Shown: positions 11,805 through 21,766, numbered from the stretch's first letter. The stretch: 64,000 nucleotides of DNA from Phascolarctos cinereus (GCF_002099425.1 NW_018344037.1:9757001-9821000), one strand, 5' to 3'. The notes: generated by a model from the sequence alone, not told the origin. Numbers and translations are program-made.

Positions 11805-12188
11805 CTTTTCCAGTATTATGTACGGTGATCTACAGACAAAAGATATGGGCTACTGATATTCTTATAATTCAATTATTTAGTTAATTAAGTATAACCACAT
11901 GATGTAGGCATCAAATTAACAAAAAAAGTTAAAATAGTAACTATACAAAATGGGCTGCAGAAACATATGTATGCTTACCTAGGATGTCTCTGATCCCAGA
12001 ATTGCCATCAGGTTCTTTTGTCACAGGTATGGAAAATTGATCACAGCTGAATTCAGTAATCATGAGCATAGTATGACTAATGGAAGGAGGATCAGAGAGT
12101 ACTTATATCATTGCTCATATGTGATGACATCAGCACATCCTGGTTCTGAATAATTAGGAACTAGATTAATTTATTTTATTAATTTAAA

Positions 12189-12487
12189 GCCAGGCATGAT
12201 GGTACATACCTGTAACCCCAGCTATCAAATAGGTTGGCTGAGATTGCTAGATCTCTTGAGTACATGATTTTGGAGGTTCAGTGGGCCATACTGATCAGGT
12301 GACCTCACTAAGTTCATCATTGTAGTAGTAACCCCCTAAGAGCACAATGCCACCAGATAGCATAAGGAGGGATGAACTGGTACCAGTCAGAAATGAAGAA
12401 AGTGAAAGCTTCTATGCCAATCAATATTGAGATAGAGTTTCTGAGTAGACCCTTTACTTCCAGCCTGGGAGAGATGAGGAGATGTAG
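12189..12487 (+). pseudogene. 7SL (SRP) RNA retrocopy, near full length
   Basis: Aligns in order with 7SL RNA from its 5' end to near its 3' end. Alu-domain start: 'gccaggcatgatggtacata', 'cctgtaaccccagctatc', 'ttggctgag'. Central S domain: 'gtgacctcactaagttcatc', 'aggagggatgaactgg', 'cagtcagaaatgaagaaag' (the SRP54-binding helix 8 region). 3' end: 'ttccagcctggga'. Changes are mainly C-to-T and G-to-A at former CpGs, and many helix pairs would be lost. A functional vertebrate 7SL gene is very conserved, so this is a decayed retropseudogene. The S domain distinguishes it from Alu/B1-type SINEs, which lack it. No clear poly(A) or target-site duplication remains. Confidence 0.88.
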
Positions 12488-12629
12488 GTTTTTAATTGAA
12501 TGAATGAGTGAGTCAGTTATCTAATTCAGGGAATGCTAACCAGTTGAACACAAAGTTGACTCAGTTGATTTTAGGCTGTTCTCTTTCACTACACTCACAG
12601 TTCAATCCACTGTGATCCCATTCCAGAGA

Positions 12630-12690
12630 CATTTATTAAATACCAAATATGTTGTAGATGCTGGGATGTAAAAGGAATGGAATAAACATT
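12630..12690 (-). repeat. L2 LINE 3' tail fragment
   Basis: 'gacatttattaaataccaaa', 'tatgttgtagatgctgggat': the reversed end of an L2, running into the MIR that follows. Confidence 0.55.
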
Positions 12691-12932
12691 TATGTAATGA
12701 CTACTATGTGTCAGGAACTATGCTAAACACTTTAAAAATATTATTTTATTTGATCCTTACAACAGCCCTGAGAGACAGGTGCTGTAATATTTATCCCAAT
12801 TTTACAGTTGAGGAAACTGAGGGAAACAGAAGTTAAGTGACTTGCCCAGGGTCACACAGCTTGGAAGCCTCTGAGGCTGGATTTGAACTCAGAACTACTT
12901 AACCGCAGGCCCTGTGCTCTATCCACTGTGTC
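12682..12932 (-). repeat. MIR-family SINE
   Basis: Well-preserved reverse complement: 'gactactatgtgtcaggaac', 'ttgatccttacaacagccct', 'tacagttgaggaaactgagg', 'gacttgcccagggtcacaca', 'ctctatccactgtgtcatg'. Confidence 0.8.
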
Positions 12933-12942
12933 ATGTAATAAA

Positions 12943-13560
12943 GATAGAAAGGGACTTCAGAATCCATCTGGTCCAACCTATTCCCAAGCAGAAATGTACC
13001 TTATATCATTCTTACAAGTTGTCATCTAGCCTTTGCTTGAAGACCTCCAGTGATAGGGAACTCACTGCTTTAGAAGTATGTGTACGTATATGCGTGTCTA
13101 TCTGTCTTCTCTCCTGTCTCTCTCACTCATCCTCTTCCAATAAAAACTAGTTTCACATCTAACTAAGCATAAAATATCCTTTTAAGAGACTCTAGGGAAT
13201 CTTATCTTCTTCCCTCAGCCTTACTCATCAATGTGGTTATCTTCTACCATGTGTGTCTGTTTGAAAAGATTAGAGTTATGGGTAGGGAAGTCTGAGGGTG
13301 AGGAGGAATAAGAATTAGAAAATTCAATAAATGGCAATCTGTAGGGTGTCAATGTCAATTACATTTTAACCTGAAAAATTGATGGAAGGAAAAGTACAAT
13401 ACAGTCTTCATTAAGTATATGAAAACACTCATGTGGCTCTGCAAAGCAGATGATACATTTGTATGTTACATGGTCCTCAGGTGTGCTACCCCATGACTAG
13501 ACTGAAATGTCCTGTTCTTAGCCACAACCTGATGATTGAAAATACTGAACCTTATCTGAG
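12943..13560 (+). repeat. Local duplicated unit, copy B (uninterrupted)
   Basis: Counterpart of 7595-8382 about 5.3 kb away in direct orientation. It has no SINE at the point where copy A carries WSINE1: 'ctcactgctttagaagtatg' reads straight through. Homology ends at 'aaccttatctgag' in both copies. Its left border abuts the MIR at 12932. Confidence 0.8.
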
Positions 13561-14464
13561 ATTTTCTACATCAACTATGTGCGAATTGTTGGTTCAGGAA
13601 ATGGATTTTCAATAAAAAAACCCTATATTTTCACTTATATTTTGATATCTTAGCAATAGCAACTCAGAAGGCAAAATTAACAATTTCCTAACAAATCCGT
13701 GTCTGTTATCCTGTTTTGTTATTGGATCAAAAGTGTTCTTTGATACAGAAAAAAAGTGCCAATGTGTATTTCTGAGCTTTATTTTCATTGTATTTTAATC
13801 TTTAAAAAAATTATATCTCCTTTCTATTTCTTGTAATATGTTTCTAACAGATAAAGAATGGTAAGTGTCATTATAGGTATGCAATGTACAACACCATCTG
13901 TGTCATGCGAATTCTGTGTTCCATCAGAGATGAGCCTCTTTTCAGTCTCCTCAGTCTTCTCCTCCTTATATATTGAGTTTATCATCCTTTTTTTTTCTGA
14001 AACAAGTTTTGATCTGGGAGATAGAAAAGAAAACAGAATATATAGGACTCTGTGTATATTAGGAATTAAGAGATGTTAATGAGAAATTTGGGGATTGAGA
14101 TTATCATCTGATTTTTGTTCTCTGCCTTCCTTATACTTAAAAAATTTTAAAAACCACTAAATTATTTTGAGCATTGATAGTACTTCCTGATGATTATCTT
14201 CTCAATGAAAACATGACTATTTTAATTACAAAATCCTGAAGTATCTGGGGCTGCCAGGAAAAAAAAAAGGATAATAACATTTTTCCAATGAAGTGGTAGC
14301 TGTACATATAATTAAATAGATTGTTCTCTCTAGTTTACCATATCAAATTCAGTCTTAAACCTGGCTTAAACAATGAATGGCAGAAATGGGGGATGACCTT
14401 GATCATTTTATTAAAATTAAAAGATTTTTTTTATATTCAACTGAAAATAAGTGTGACAGTACTT
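13561..14464. other. No recognised feature
   Basis: AT-rich, no repeat family or coding signal recognised. The 73-codon frame at 13858-14079 lacks any motif I know. Confidence 0.45.
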
Positions 14465-14574
14465 AAAGAGCCTCCCTAGTCAGGATGACTTGTGTTCAGT
14501 TCCTGTCTTTGACACATACTGTCTTGTCACCCAAGGCCAGTCACCTCACTTCTGGCCCCAAGGCAATTTTGTAA
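14465..14574 (+). repeat. CORE-SINE fragment
   Basis: 'gtcaggatgacttgtgttca', 'gttcctgtctttgacacata', 'ccagtcacctcacttctggc': middle of a MIR/THER1-type element. Confidence 0.6.
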
Positions 14575-14770
14575 ATCAGGGGCTCTTAAACGTTTTTTAT
14601 TTTATGTCATAGACCTCTTTGGCAGTAATTCTTTTAAATTAAAAAAAATACATAGTATTATGAAGAAAATGAATTGAAATAGTGATCAAAATACTAAAGA
14701 AATTAAAATTTCTTCTCTAAAATATAAATTGCCAATAAATTGCCAATATGCATTACTTGTAGAGTTTTAT
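14575..14770 (+). repeat. Unnamed repeat, hAT-like, shared with 58770-58990
   Basis: 'ggggctcttaaacgtttttt', 'catagacctctttggcagta', then an AT-rich body with 'aaaatacatagtattatgaa' and 'agtgatcaaaatact'. The copy at 58770-58990 shows the same plan: 'cccctaaccttttatgtgtg', 'agacccttttggcat', 'aaaatacatgggatcac'. I recall similar non-autonomous elements in marsupials but cannot name the family. Confidence 0.5.
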
Positions 14771-14819
14771 TACCTTGGAGCTCCCAATACTGATCGATGT
14801 AATCTCATATTCTGAAATA

Positions 14820-14985
14820 AGTAGATAAATAGGTAGAAGATAGATTGACAACAGAGAGATAGAGTTGATAGACAGAGATAGATATGATAGAGATAAGATA
14901 AATTGATGAGCATAATAAAGAGGTAGATGAAAGAAGCTAGAGAATAGATGATAGAGACATAGATATGTAGATATGCATTGAACTA
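14820..14985. repeat. GATA/TAGA-rich simple sequence
   Basis: Degenerate 'agatag'/'gatagat' repeats over about 160 bases with no intact long array. Confidence 0.85.
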
Positions 14986-15470
14986 TGTCACCCTGCGTTA
15001 TCCTTTATTTTTCATATTTCCTGAGTAAACATTGAGTATTTCTTCATTAAAAAAAAAACATACCAGAAACCATATAATCTACAGAATGCATGTTTCTATA
15101 TGGAGGAAAATCTGACACACATACAAACTGAGAATTTGCACACAGAGAGACTAGAATATCTGCCAGAGTTTACTATTTCATGCTTTTTTTAAAGGCTATT
15201 TCTGCTCATAGCGCAAGTACATGATAACTTGTACTTTTCACAGGATTTATAATCACTGAATTTAAAAACATCCTGGTTGAAACCATTCATTTTGGCGGCT
15301 TTCATTACAATGGTCTTTACCAAGTCTCTGAAACAAAGAGAGCTTTTAAGTACTGTGCTGTGTCTTTCCTTTGGGTTACCATGTAAGTGGGTAAATATGA
15401 TAAGAGTTTTGATGAGCTTTTTAATGTAATTTTGCATAATTTGATGTTGCCATGTAAATCTCTTTTATAG
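14986..15470. other. Sequence 5' of the CDH12 exon (inferred intron end)
   Basis: No repeat recognised. The last bases form an intron-like 3' end, a modest pyrimidine run then 'tcttttatag'. The minus-strand frame at 15189-15437 has no support. Confidence 0.5.
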
Positions 15471-15471
15471 G
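15461..15471 (+). other. CDH12: Candidate splice acceptor for the CDH12 exon
   Basis: 'tcttttatag|g' is the best AG with a pyrimidine-rich lead upstream of the start codon. No other acceptor of similar quality was seen closer to the ATG. Use of this site is inferred, not shown. Confidence 0.55.
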
Positions 15472-15656
15472 TCCCTTTAGATGGAATTTAACACAGCAAA
15501 AACCTTATCATCAGAAGGATTAATGCCTGCATTACCATTTCCTCAATAAAATCAGAAGCTAAGTGGTGGAGGCCACAGACACCTCAAACCTGGATTCTAC
15601 AATTCTACACTAAGTACTGGAGTTTTTATTACTTTGCTGGAGGGAAGCTTTTGCCA
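15471..15656 (+). other. CDH12: Inferred 5' UTR part of the CDH12 exon
   Basis: Runs from the candidate acceptor to the base before the ATG. The coding frame is open back to a stop at 15489-15491 with no in-frame ATG, so 15657 is the first possible in-frame start. It contains an out-of-frame ATG at 15481. Confidence 0.5.
15481..15549 (+). promoter_or_regulatory. CDH12: Upstream ORF of 22 codons in the CDH12 leader
   Basis: ATG at 15481 opens a frame that ends with TAA at 15547-15549, leaving 107 bases to the CDH12 ATG. The peptide begins M-E-F-N-T-A-K. If the leader starts at 15471, ribosomes would meet this ATG first and would have to reinitiate or leak past it. It would be irrelevant if the true exon begins downstream. 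Confidence 0.4.
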
Positions 15657-15887
15657 ATGCTTACAAGGAACTGCTTATCCCTGCTTCTCTGGGTCCTGTT
15701 TGATGGGGGTCTCCTAACACCACTGCAGTCACAGCCACAACAGACTTTAGCCACAGAGTCAAGAAAAAATGTTTTCATCATGCCAGGAAGGCAATCACCT
15801 GCCCAACGTGTTAAACGTGGCTGGGTTTGGAATCAATTTTTTGTCCTGGAAGAGTACATGGGCTCGGAACCTCAGTATGTGGGAAAG
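15657..15887 (+). CDS. CDH12: Cadherin-12, first coding exon (codons 1-77)
   Basis: Encodes the N-terminus of a type II classical cadherin, a calcium-dependent homophilic adhesion protein of neuronal plasma membranes. Residues 1-24 form a signal peptide with a Leu/Trp/Val core (start [15 protein letters not shown]). Residues 25-54 are a short pro-region ending in the convertase site R51-V-K-R54. The mature protein starts at G55 with [14 protein letters not shown]56 and W58 are the mature Trp2 and Trp4 that dock in the type II strand swap. The exon ends after K77 in phase 0 at AAG|GTAATG. From memory this matches human CDH12 almost exactly at the signal peptide and mature start, and less well in the pro-region. 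ATG 15657 is chosen over the TTG two codons upstream because homologues start MLTRN. Its Kozak context is poor (C at -3, C at +4). Only this exon lies in the window; the other EC domains, membrane segment and catenin-binding tail would lie to the right. CDH10 or CDH18 are the nearest alternatives. Confidence 0.95.
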
Positions 15888-15893
15888 GTAATG
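15886..15893 (+). other. CDH12: Splice donor of the CDH12 exon
   Basis: 'AG|GTAATG' directly follows Lys77, at the point where the known protein continues with the EC1 sequence encoded by the next exon. Read-through would add 24 residues unlike any cadherin before a stop at 15960. Confidence 0.9.
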
Positions 15894-16267
15894 ACTTATT
15901 TCTTTTGTCAGTCAGTTGATAATAGTGGAGAATTGTGTATCATATGTAAGTGTTTAGCATAGAAGTTGAATGGGCCAATGCCTACAATTCTGGGTTTGAA
16001 ATCCGAGACATTTATGGTTACATTTTTTTTTCACTTACTCAGCATAAGCTTTGGAACATTATTTGCAGTTCTTCCTTTGTGTGTATTGTGGTCAAAATAC
16101 TATTTACCCTATCCTCATATTAGGCATATTATATGGTGATATGAAAGAAAATCTAAAAATCGATTGTTAAATATTGATATTTTAGATAGGTGGATGGATG
16201 TGATGGATAGATAGATAGTGAGATCCAAATACATCTCGATTTAGTCATCATTAACACAGTAAATATC
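15894..16267. other. CDH12: Start of the CDH12 intron
   Basis: No repeat recognised except a short GATA patch near 16190-16220. Confidence 0.5.
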
Positions 16268-16500
16268 TACCTGGGCCTAGAATCAGAAAGATTTCTCTTC
16301 TTGATTTCAAATCTGGCCTCAGATATTTACTAACTGTGTGACTCTGGGCAAGTCACTTCACCCTATTTGGCTTAGTTTCCTACTCTGTAAAATGAGTTAA
16401 ATAGAGAAGAAAATGGCAAACTACTCCAGTGTCTCTGTCAAGAAAAAAAAAAATGAAGTCAGGAAGAGTCAGACAAACTGAAAAACAAATGAAAAACTGA
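16268..16500 (+). repeat. Mar1-type SINE
   Basis: 'tcaaatctggcctcagatat', 'actgtgtgactctgggcaag', 'tactctgtaaaatgagttaa', 'aactactccagtgtctctgt', 'gaagagtcagacaaactgaa'. The first bases of the head are missing and an A-run lies inside the tail. Confidence 0.8.
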
Positions 16501-16940
16501 CCTAAGAAAACAGATATAAGGAGTCTGAATTATTTGAGTTAAATTATGTAATAGACTTATCAGGTCTCTGCTCCATGTTGTGCTGTGCAGTCTGATGCTG
16601 TGGTTTAGTGACCAAGAACTGTTTGTATTTTCTGGGGACAGAATAGACTTGTACTGGAAAATCTCAAATACAAAATATGAAGTTTGTCTTTTGGTAGTGG
16701 TACGTATTTCATGTTTTCTTAAAATATATGAAAATATTTTTATGCCTCTGCTTTCTGATACCTTGATTTATTTTTTGTTCATGTAGTAAAAAGACACCTG
16801 ATACCCCACTTAGAGATAAATCCACATATTTTCCCCACTTCATATTTTAAAGGTGAGGGTCAGGGGCACAGCAGGGCTGGGGAATTTTGCTTGTTATGTC
16901 CACTAACACTGTCTTATGATTTTCAAAATTCTATAATATC
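16501..16940. other. No recognised feature
   Basis: Between a Mar1 and the L1 derivative. The 68-codon frame at 16580-16786 is unsupported. Confidence 0.45.
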
Positions 16941-17429
16941 ACATTCTTTTTAGTAGTATTTTATTTTCCCCAATTACATGTACAAATAATTTTTAACATT
17001 CATTTTCAAACCTTGAGTTCCATATTCTCTCCCCATCCCCCACGTTGAGAAGACAAGCAATTCAACATACATTTTACATATGTAGTCATGCAAAACATTT
17101 CCATAATAGTCATGTTGTAAAAGAAAAAAAGATAAAAAATTCAAAAACAAAAAAGGAAAAAAAACCCAAAAAGTATATTTCAATCTGTATTCTGACACCA
17201 TACGTTCTTTCTCTGGGGAAGATAGCATTTTTCATTCTAAGTCGTTCAGAGTTGTCTTGGGTCATTGTATTTCTGAGAGTCATTCACAGCTGCTCATCTT
17301 ACAATATTGATGTTACTTTGTACACAGTACATTTCACTTTGCATCAGGTCACGTAAGTCTTTCTAGGGTTTTCTAAGAGCTTCTTCATCATTTCTTATAG
17401 CACAACAATATTCCATCACAATCACACGC

Positions 17430-17660
17430 TACAATTTGTTTGACCATTCCTCACTTGATAGGCATCCCCTCTATTTCTAATTCTTTGCTCCCAGAAAAGA
17501 ACTGCTATAAATATTTTTTGTACATATAGGTACTTCTCCTTTTTGTTTTTTATCTCTTTTGGGATAAAGATTAGTAGTGGTATTGCTAGGTCAAACGGTA
17601 TGCATGGTTTTATAGCCCTTTGGGCATAGTTCCAAATTGCTCTACAGAATGGTTGAATCA
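17430..17660 (-). pseudogene. L1 ORF2 C-terminal remnant
   Basis: The minus-strand frame contains FDLAIPLLIFIPKEI and YVQKIFIAVLF. These correspond to the L1 ORF2p segments usually read as YDPAIPLLGIYP and CTPMFIAALF near the protein's C-terminus. The following 'CPS..EW..KLWY' part is out of this frame, so the copy is broken. Confidence 0.75.
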
Positions 17661-18974
17661 GTTCATAACTGCACCAACAGTGCATTAATGTCTCATTTTT
17701 CCCCACATCCCCTCCAATATTTGCCATTTATCTTTTCTGTCCTATTAGCAAATCTAATACCTGAGGTAATACCTCAGAATTGTTTTAATTTTCATTTCTC
17801 CAATCAATAGTAAATTAGAGTATTTTTCATGTGTCTCTAGATAGCTTTGATTACTTCATTTGAAAACTGAATACTTTTAATATCAGTTATCTATTGGGGA
17901 ATGACTCTTATTTTTATAAATTTGACTCAGTTCTCTGTATGTTTGAGAAATGAGGCCTTTATCAGGGAAATTTGCTTCAATTTTTTTTTTTCATAGTTAC
18001 TATTGCTAACAGCATTTCCCTCTATCAAATTCCCTTCCCCCACAATTTATTCTATTCTCTCTCATTTAACTCTATCCCTCCCAAAAAGAGTTTTGCTTCT
18101 GACAACCACCTCCCCCAGTCTGCCCTCTTTTCTATCACCCCCCTTCTCTTTCCTTCTTCTCCTGTTTTCCTTTAGGGTAAGATAGATTTCTGTACCCAAT
18201 TGAGTGTGTATGTTATTTCTTCTTTGAGCCAATTCTAATGAGAGTAAGGTTCACTCACTCCTCCTTACCTCCCCCCTCTTTCCCTCCAGTGTAAAAGCTT
18301 TTTTTGCCTCTTTTAAGTGAAATAATTTAGCCCATTCTACCTACCCCTTCTCTTTCTCACAGTACATTCCTCCCTCACCTCTTAATTTTATTTTTTAGAT
18401 ATCCCTTCATATTAAACCCATACCTATCAACTTCCAATTATAAAAGTTAAAAAGGTTAATAAAAATAACCTTATTAAGTCCCTTATGATTTTCCTTTTCT
18501 GTTTACCTTTCTGTGCTTGAGTCTTATGTTGGAAAGTCAAATTTTCTATTCATTTCTGGTCTTGTCATCCAGAATGCTTGAAAGTCCTCTATTTCATTGA
18601 ATATTCATTTTTCCCCTGAAGGATTATACTCAGTTTTGCTAGGTAGATAATTTTTGGTTATAGTCCTAGCTCCTTTGCCCTCTAAAATGTCATATTCCAA
18701 GCCCTCCAATCTATTAATGTAGAAGCTGCTAAATCTTGACTGTGGCTCCACAATATTTTCTTCTTGACCTGGGAGCTCTGGAATTTGGCTATAATATTCC
18801 TAGGAGTTTTCCTTTTGCCATCTCTTTCAGGAGGTGATAGGTGGATTCTTTTGATTTCTATTTTACCCTCTGGCTCTAGAATATCAGGGCAGTTTCCCTT
18901 GGTAATTTCATGAAAGATGACATCTGGGCTCTTTTTTTGTTGTTGTTCATAGCTTTTAGGTAGGCCAATAATTT

Positions 18975-19172
18975 TTAAATTATCTCTCCTGGGTCTATTT
19001 TCCAGGTCAGTTGTTTTCTAATGAGACATTTCACATTGTCTTCTATTTTTTCATTCTTTTGGTTTTGTTTTATTGTTACTTGATTTTTCATAAAGTCATT
19101 AGCTTCCATTTGCTCCACACTAATTTTTAAGGAAGCATTTTCTTCAATGAGCTTTTGGACTTCTTTTTCCAT
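18975..19172 (-). pseudogene. L1 ORF1 coiled-coil remnant
   Basis: An open stretch of 65 codons beginning MEKEVQKLIEENASLKISVE with heptad-like spacing and NEKIEDNVKCL, the L1 ORF1p coiled coil just before the RRM domain. The flanking ORF1 sequence on both sides is interrupted. A homologous stretch lies at 53571-54000 on the plus strand. Confidence 0.7.
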
Positions 19173-20550
19173 TTGGCTAATTCTGCTTTTTTAAGGCATT
19201 CTGCTCCTTATTTTCTTTTTGGACTTCTTTTACCATTTAGCCTAGTCTGTTTTTTAAGGTGTTATTTTCTTCAGTATTTTTGTGATGTCTCCTTTACCAA
19301 ACTGTTGACTCATTTTTTCATGATTTTTTTGCATCACGTTCATTTCTTTTCCCAATTTTTCCTCTACCTCTCTTACTTGATTTTCAAAATTCTTTTTGAG
19401 CTCTTCCATGGCCCCGATTCATATTTTTTTGGAGGCTTTGGACATAGGAGCTTTGACTTTGTTATCTTCTTCTGAGTATGTGTTTTGATCTCCCTTGTCA
19501 ATATAGTAACTTTCAGTAACCAGAGGTTTTTTTCCCCTTTTTTTTTTTGCTCATTTTCCCAGTCTATTACTTGACTTTAAATTCTTTGTTAAAGTAGTGC
19601 TCTGCTTCCAGGGTAGAGGGCACACTGTCCTAAGCTTCAGGGTTTTTGTGCAGCTGTTTTCAGAGATACTTCTAGGGATCTATAAATTTTCAGTTCTTCC
19701 AAGCTAGTATCATCTAAAAAGAGGTGTTTACTAGTCTCCTGGACTGTGCTGTGGTCTGTGAGTGGCCACAAAGCACTCTTTTCTGCCCTGGAACTGTGAG
19801 GAAGGTTCCCTCTTCTACTGTGGCAGCAAGCTCTGGTATACTAGTGCTACTCTTTACCCTGGGACTGCCACCTAGGACACAAGCCAGATCTGAGTATGGG
19901 AAAAGCAATGGAGTTGTACCTCAATGCTAGTGAAATGATCCCTATAATCTCCTTCTGACCAGTTGTTTGACCCCCTTGCTGTCTGTTGGCTGAGAGCTCT
20001 GGAACCAGCCTCTACTGATTCAGTGTCTCCTAAAGTCTGCTCCTGGTTTGCTGGGGCCAGGGCTGTGCTGGTGTGGCCTGTGCTGGCCTGTGCTCCATTC
20101 TCACCGAGGTGGGACAGACCTTACCTACTGACTTCTAAGTTGTCTTTGATATCTGTGGGCTGAAAGGTCTGGAAACCGCCACCACTTTCAGTGATTCAAT
20201 CATCCCACGGCCTGTTCTGACTTTGCTGGTACTGGGTCTGTGCTGGTACAGTTTTAGCTGGACTGTGCTCCTCTCTCACCCTAGTGCAACAGACCTATCA
20301 TGAAGACCTGCCAAGTTGTCTATGTCTGGAAATGTGTTTCACTCCATCTTTTTGTGGGTTTCACCACTGTAGAATTTGTTTAGAGTCATTTTTAAAGGTA
20401 TTTGAAAGAGTTTGGGGGAGAGGTCAGGCGAGTCTCAGGCTTTACTCTGCCACCTTGGTTCTGCCTCCCTTACGTCTTACATTCTTAATGATGGGCAATT
20501 GCTGGGCAATGTGAATGTGTCTGAGACAAAGTCTGTGTTTTTTATATATT

Positions 20551-20789
20551 TTTCAGTTGTTTTCAGTTGTGTCTGACTCTTCACGACCACATTTTGGGTT
20601 TTCAGGGATACTGGAGTGGTTTGACATTTCCTTCTCTAGCTCATTTTAAAGATGAGGAAACTGAGGCAAATAGGGTTAAGTGACTTGCCCAGGGTCACAC
20701 AGGTAGTAAGGCCAAATTTGAACTGAAGCAGATGAGTTTTCCTGACACCAGGAGTTGTGCTTTATCCGCTAAGTCACCCAGCTGCCTCT
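20551..20789 (-). repeat. Mar1-type SINE
   Basis: Reverse complement: 'cagttgtgtctgactcttca', 'ggatactggagtggtttgac', 'gatgaggaaactgaggcaaa', 'gacttgcccagggtcacaca', 'taagtcacccagctgcctc'. Essentially full length. Confidence 0.85.
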
Positions 20790-21055
20790 TTTTACAAACA
20801 GTTGTCTTAAACCTTGATTGAGTATGGCTTGCTAGAATGTAAATTGGGTCAGCTCAGAGATTAATTGAAGCCACAATAAGAAACTAAATTTTTAAAACAT
20901 TTCAAATGCTCTGAGTTATCATCAGGTGGTGTATGTGCATGTCTCTGTGACTGTGTGTGTATGTGAGCATGCATGCATAATAGAGGTTGGGAGGAAAAAA
21001 GACTTTAACGGATGTTGGTATATTAATTAAAGGCAGTGACTGTTCCTGTGACTCA

Positions 21056-21275
21056 ATTGGTATATAGAATTCAGGTGTGAGAAAACTCTAACCAAAGCAG
21101 GTTGGCACCTTCTCTCAAACTTATGTTATATTAGAGAATTGTCTGTAACACTGACAGATTAGTGACTTGCCCATCCCATGGTCATATAGCCAGTATTTGT
21201 CAGGAGTGGAATTTGTACTCAGATCTTCCTAGCTGTGGGGCCAGTTTACAGTTATCTCAACTGTGCTGCTTCTAT
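21056..21275 (-). repeat. CORE-SINE with long 3' module
   Basis: 'attggtatatagaattcagg', 'aggttggcaccttctctcaa', 'ttagagaattgtctgtaaca', 'gtgacttgcccatcccatgg', 'cagatcttcctagctgtggg': reverse of the subfamily at 4893-5110. Confidence 0.65.
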
Positions 21276-21491
21276 TATCAAAAAAGATCTGTGAAATATA
21301 ATCTAGATGAAATATATGAAAGTTATAAATAGTAATACAGCCTTTCTGAGCAATATATAAAACCAAAAATATGGTTTGCTTTAGGCTGTAGGATTTTATC
21401 TGTATAGGCTGAGTTTCAATTCAGCAGCAAGAGAGCTTCAGTGTTTCATCTCTAAAGTATTTTGAATTTAAAATAGTGTTGACCTAAGAGG

Positions 21492-21754
21492 CAGCTAGGT
21501 GGGCAGATTAGATGACTCAGTGGATAGAGCACTGGGCCTAGAGTCAGAAAGACTAAACTTGCTGAGTTCAAATCTGGCCTCAGATACTTACTAGCTGGGT
21601 GACCCTGGGCAAGCCACTTAACCCTGTTTTACACAGTTTTCTCCTCTGTAAAATGAGCTAGAGAAGGAAATGGTAAACTACTCCAGTAACTCTGTCAAGA
21701 AAACCTGAAATGGGGTCAGGAAGAGAGAGACACAACTGAAAAAAATTAAACAAC
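21492..21754 (+). mobile_element. Mar1-type SINE with intact target duplication
   Basis: Full-length copy: 'cagctaggtgggcagattag', 'ctcagatacttactagctgg', 'gtaaaatgagctagagaagg', 'tggggtcaggaagagagaga', tail 'aaaaattaaacaac'. Flanked by a perfect 12-bp direct repeat 'tgacctaagagg' (21480-21491 and 21755-21766). The head has a small internal duplication-like extra 'gcagattagatgactcag'. Confidence 0.9.
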
Positions 21755-21766
21755 TGACCTAAGAGG

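Larger units (their letters stand above)
16949..20470 (-). mobile_element. Compact L1 derivative (ORF1 plus ORF2 C-terminus)
   Basis: Reads right to left. The 5' end near 20470 is 'ggaggcagaaccaaggtggc' (reverse strand), the marsupial L1/HAL1 start. Next come a GC-richer leader (20460-19600), ORF1 with a coiled coil around 19200-18970, the spacer typical of half-L1 elements (about 18400-18000), then only the last part of ORF2 (17990-17430) and the L1 3' UTR to 16949. Endonuclease and most of the reverse transcriptase are absent, although both ends look present: about 3.5 kb instead of the usual 6-7 kb. A possible 8-bp duplication 'acattctt' lies at 16941-16948 and 20479-20486, with eight unexplained bases at the 5' side. 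Coding parts carry several breaks, so it is inactive. Confidence 0.8.

Noticed and set aside
15651-15656. TTG as start of the CDH12 exon frame
   Set aside because: An ATG two codons downstream gives the known MLTRN start; a TTG start is not expected in a vertebrate nuclear gene.
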